Origin: Kluyvera sichuanensis
GTDB taxonomy: Bacteria > Pseudomonadota > Gammaproteobacteria > Enterobacterales > Enterobacteriaceae
DNA length: 64,000 nucleotides
Assembly: GCF_014218705.1 (NCBI RefSeq)
Contig: NZ_JABBJF010000006.1
Location: 1-64,000 of the forward strand
Direction of reading: 5' to 3'
Below, one piece after another: positions 62,575 through 64,000 of the stretch (within the stretch, counting starts at the first letter, position 1; each line of letters starts with the position of its first letter). A program made the translations under genes and the position numbers. Below the pieces are notes generated by a model. That model saw only the letters and a list, made by a program, of their open reading frames with translations. It made no database searches and was not told the DNA's origin.

Positions 62575-63243
62575 TTAGCGTAATGGAATGATCTCGCCTT
62601 GCCAACCCTGGTCGCTCTTTCTGCCCGTTAGCAGCAGTTCGCCGCTATCGGCACGCACAATAAGCTGGCCGTTTTCATCCCATAACGCGCTACCGCCGGA
62701 AAAGGTGCCACTGGCGTAGTTGGATTTCAGCACGGCAATAGCGTACTTGTGAGCGAAGCGCTGTAGCCGCTGGCTGGTTCGCTGCTGCTGCGGTTCCGCC
62801 ATTGAACTGACCGTGGCCAGCAGCGAGGCCTGCGGCGAGAGTTCGCAGCCTTCATGGTGCAGTTCAAAGACGCTGATTTGATCGGACTCAGGGGCCAGGC
62901 AGGTTCCCTGGCCCTGATGCTGCTTGATAGGGCCGGTGGCGTGCGGGGCGAAGATAACGATGCCTTTGATGCGCTTACCGTCATTTTCCATCGGCAGCCC
63001 GGCGATAATAGTCATCTGATGCCGCTGGGCGGCCTCGCTTAAGGGCTGTAGCTGGGTATCGTTCGGCGGTGCGGGCAAAGTTTGCTCGTCATCGGGACCG
63101 GTCAGAGAAAGCTCCGGGAAGATTAATACCTTACAGGCCTGCTCGGCGGCGGCATCGATAAACCGCAGATGGTGGGTAATGTTCTCAGCGACATCCCCTC
63201 TGCGGGGAGCATATTGCGCTGCAGCAATAGTCCATGTCAGCAT
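62575..63243 (-). CDS. yobB: Nitrilase-superfamily protein YobB
   Basis: Carbon-nitrogen hydrolase-fold protein of 222 residues, function unknown. The Glu of VLIFPELSLTG near 39-49 is clear. The Lys site (PIKQHQGQG) and the Cys site (HHEGCELSPQ) are degenerate: the usual C-Y-D-x-x-F-P is reduced to C-E-L-S-P, so normal catalysis is uncertain. The ATG at 63243 has AAGGA upstream and is preferred over a TTG at 63261. Same strand as exoX and holE. Confidence 0.85.
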   Translation of the reverse strand: MLTWTIAAAQYAPRRGDVAENITHHLRFIDAAAEQACKVLIFPELSLTGPDDEQTLPAPPNDTQLQPLSEAAQRHQMTIIAGLPMENDGKRIKGIVIFAPHATGPIKQHQGQGTCLAPESDQISVFELHHEGCELSPQASLLATVSSMAEPQQQRTSQRLQRFAHKYAIAVLKSNYASGTFSGGSALWDENGQLIVRADSGELLLTGRKSDQGWQGEIIPLR

Positions 63244-63332
63244 AGTTGCATCCTTCAACACGTTGTCATTGGGCTTTTATTCCAGACGATAGTATCAGGA
63301 TGGACGTAAGGAACTGTCACTTAGCGTAAGCT

Positions 63333-63563
63333 TTATTTGGCTTTTGGCTCGTACGGCAGGCGAGAAAGATTAACCGAGGCTAAACGGTGCGTAATTAACC
63401 GTTCGCGGAACCAGTCACGCAGGTGCGCTGGCTGTTCGCGTTCCACCACTTCGGCGACGACCGGCATATTGTAGCGTTCTTTAAACGCCACGCCTGCGGC
63501 GGCCAGATCGACGTTCACTTTGTCCATCTCGTCCTGGGGGAGGGTTGCCAGATTGGTATGCAT
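63333..63563 (-). CDS. holE: DNA polymerase III theta subunit
   Basis: Small subunit that stabilises the epsilon proofreader in the polymerase core; 76 residues as in E. coli. The sequence [20 protein letters not shown] and the end RLPYEPKAK are nearly identical. The start at 63563 ([12 protein letters not shown]) fits the family length; a longer frame to 63635 adds 24 unrelated residues. AAGGAG lies upstream of the chosen ATG. Confidence 0.96.
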   Translation of the reverse strand: MHTNLATLPQDEMDKVNVDLAAAGVAFKERYNMPVVAEVVEREQPAHLRDWFRERLITHRLASVNLSRLPYEPKAK

Positions 63564-63700
63564 GATTTTCTCCTTGGGATAACGCGCAAAAGTTACTAAG
63601 AGTATCGCAAAATGGCAAGTCCAGAGGGTGCTCATCTCGACGTGAACATTATACAGCGTTATTCTTTGTCATATATCGATAACAAAAGGGAATGATGGAA

Positions 63701-64000
63701 ATGAAATTCACCGCTCCTCGCGCGCTGGGTGCCACGCTGTTTTTACTCGGATCGCTGACTGCTTCACCGGTCTTTGCGCACGCTCATCTGCAACAGCAAA
63801 CCCCCGCGGCAAATTCGGAAGTCAGCCCAGCGCCGCAAACCTTAACGCTTAACTTCTCCGAAGGCATTGAGCCGGGATTCAGCGGCGTGACGCTAACCGG
63901 TCCCGAAAAGCGGATTATCCCGGTCGGTAAAGCGGTGCGCAACGAGAAGGACAACACGCAGCTGGTTATTCCACTGAACGAAACGCTGGGTGACGGGCTC
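63701..64000 (+). CDS. yobA: CopC-family periplasmic protein YobA, partial
   Basis: The gene runs off the window; 100 codons are visible of about 124 in E. coli. The signal peptide MKFTAPRALGATLFLLG through SPVFA is followed by HAHLQQQTPAANSEVSPAP, with the CopC N-terminal His ligand for copper. LTLNFSEGIEPGFSGVTLTGP is typical. The ATG at 63701 has AGGGA nine bases upstream; in-frame ATGs at 63692 and 63695 sit too close to that site. In E. coli it precedes yebZ (CopD). Confidence 0.9.
   Translation, partial: MKFTAPRALGATLFLLGSLTASPVFAHAHLQQQTPAANSEVSPAPQTLTLNFSEGIEPGFSGVTLTGPEKRIIPVGKAVRNEKDNTQLVIPLNETLGDGL

Overview
The window is chromosomal DNA of an Enterobacteriaceae member close to Enterobacter, Lelliottia or Leclercia. 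Gene content and order follow the uspC-flhDC to holE-yobA region of Escherichia coli, but the sequences and several insertions show that it is not E. coli itself. I cannot name the species. I see no tRNA, rRNA, CRISPR array, prophage or insertion sequence. Repeats are limited to REP/BIME palindromes and one ERIC element.

Layout. Positions 1-6700 hold uspC, the flagellar master regulator flhDC and the motAB-cheAW operon. Positions 6740-10100 hold an insertion relative to E. coli: a general porin and an atypical SDF-family symporter. Positions 10300-16660 hold tar-tap-cheRBYZ behind a textbook sigma-28 promoter. Positions 16900-21880 hold a second insertion: a RhaR-like AraC regulator, an MFS transporter and a cytoplasmic GH78 alpha-L-rhamnosidase, placed between cheZ and flhB. 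flhBAE follows. Positions 25700-30440 hold a third insertion: a rhiT-rhiN-like pair (GPH transporter plus GH105 unsaturated rhamnogalacturonyl hydrolase) and a second GPH transporter, with KdgR-like and CRP-like operators. A PBP2 paralogue follows, convergent with them. From argS onward the order is that of E. coli: argS, yecM, cutC, cmoBA, yecNED, aspS-nudB-yebC-ruvC, yebB, ruvAB, znuBC/znuA, mepM, lpxM, pykA, hexR, zwf, edd-eda, purT, ptrB, exoX, yobB, holE and the start of yobA. The torYZ genes found near cutC in E. coli are absent.

How the genes work together. The motility and chemotaxis regulon is complete for regulator, stator, signalling and export-gate genes. The inserted genes add uptake and cytoplasmic breakdown of rhamnose-containing plant material (rhamnosides, rhamnogalacturonan oligomers) plus outer- and inner-membrane uptake. 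This suggests, as inference, a plant-associated or gut lifestyle in which foraging and pectin use are encoded side by side. The right half holds central carbon metabolism (pykA, hexR, zwf, edd, eda: the Entner-Doudoroff branch) with recognisable HexR and GntR operators. It also holds zinc uptake with a Zur site, SOS repair with a LexA site, and envelope genes.

Two regulatory RNAs are recognisable from promoter, length and terminator: MotR (sigma-28 promoter inside flhC, ending at a terminator before motA) and MicL (sigma-E promoter inside cutC, ending at the cutC terminator).
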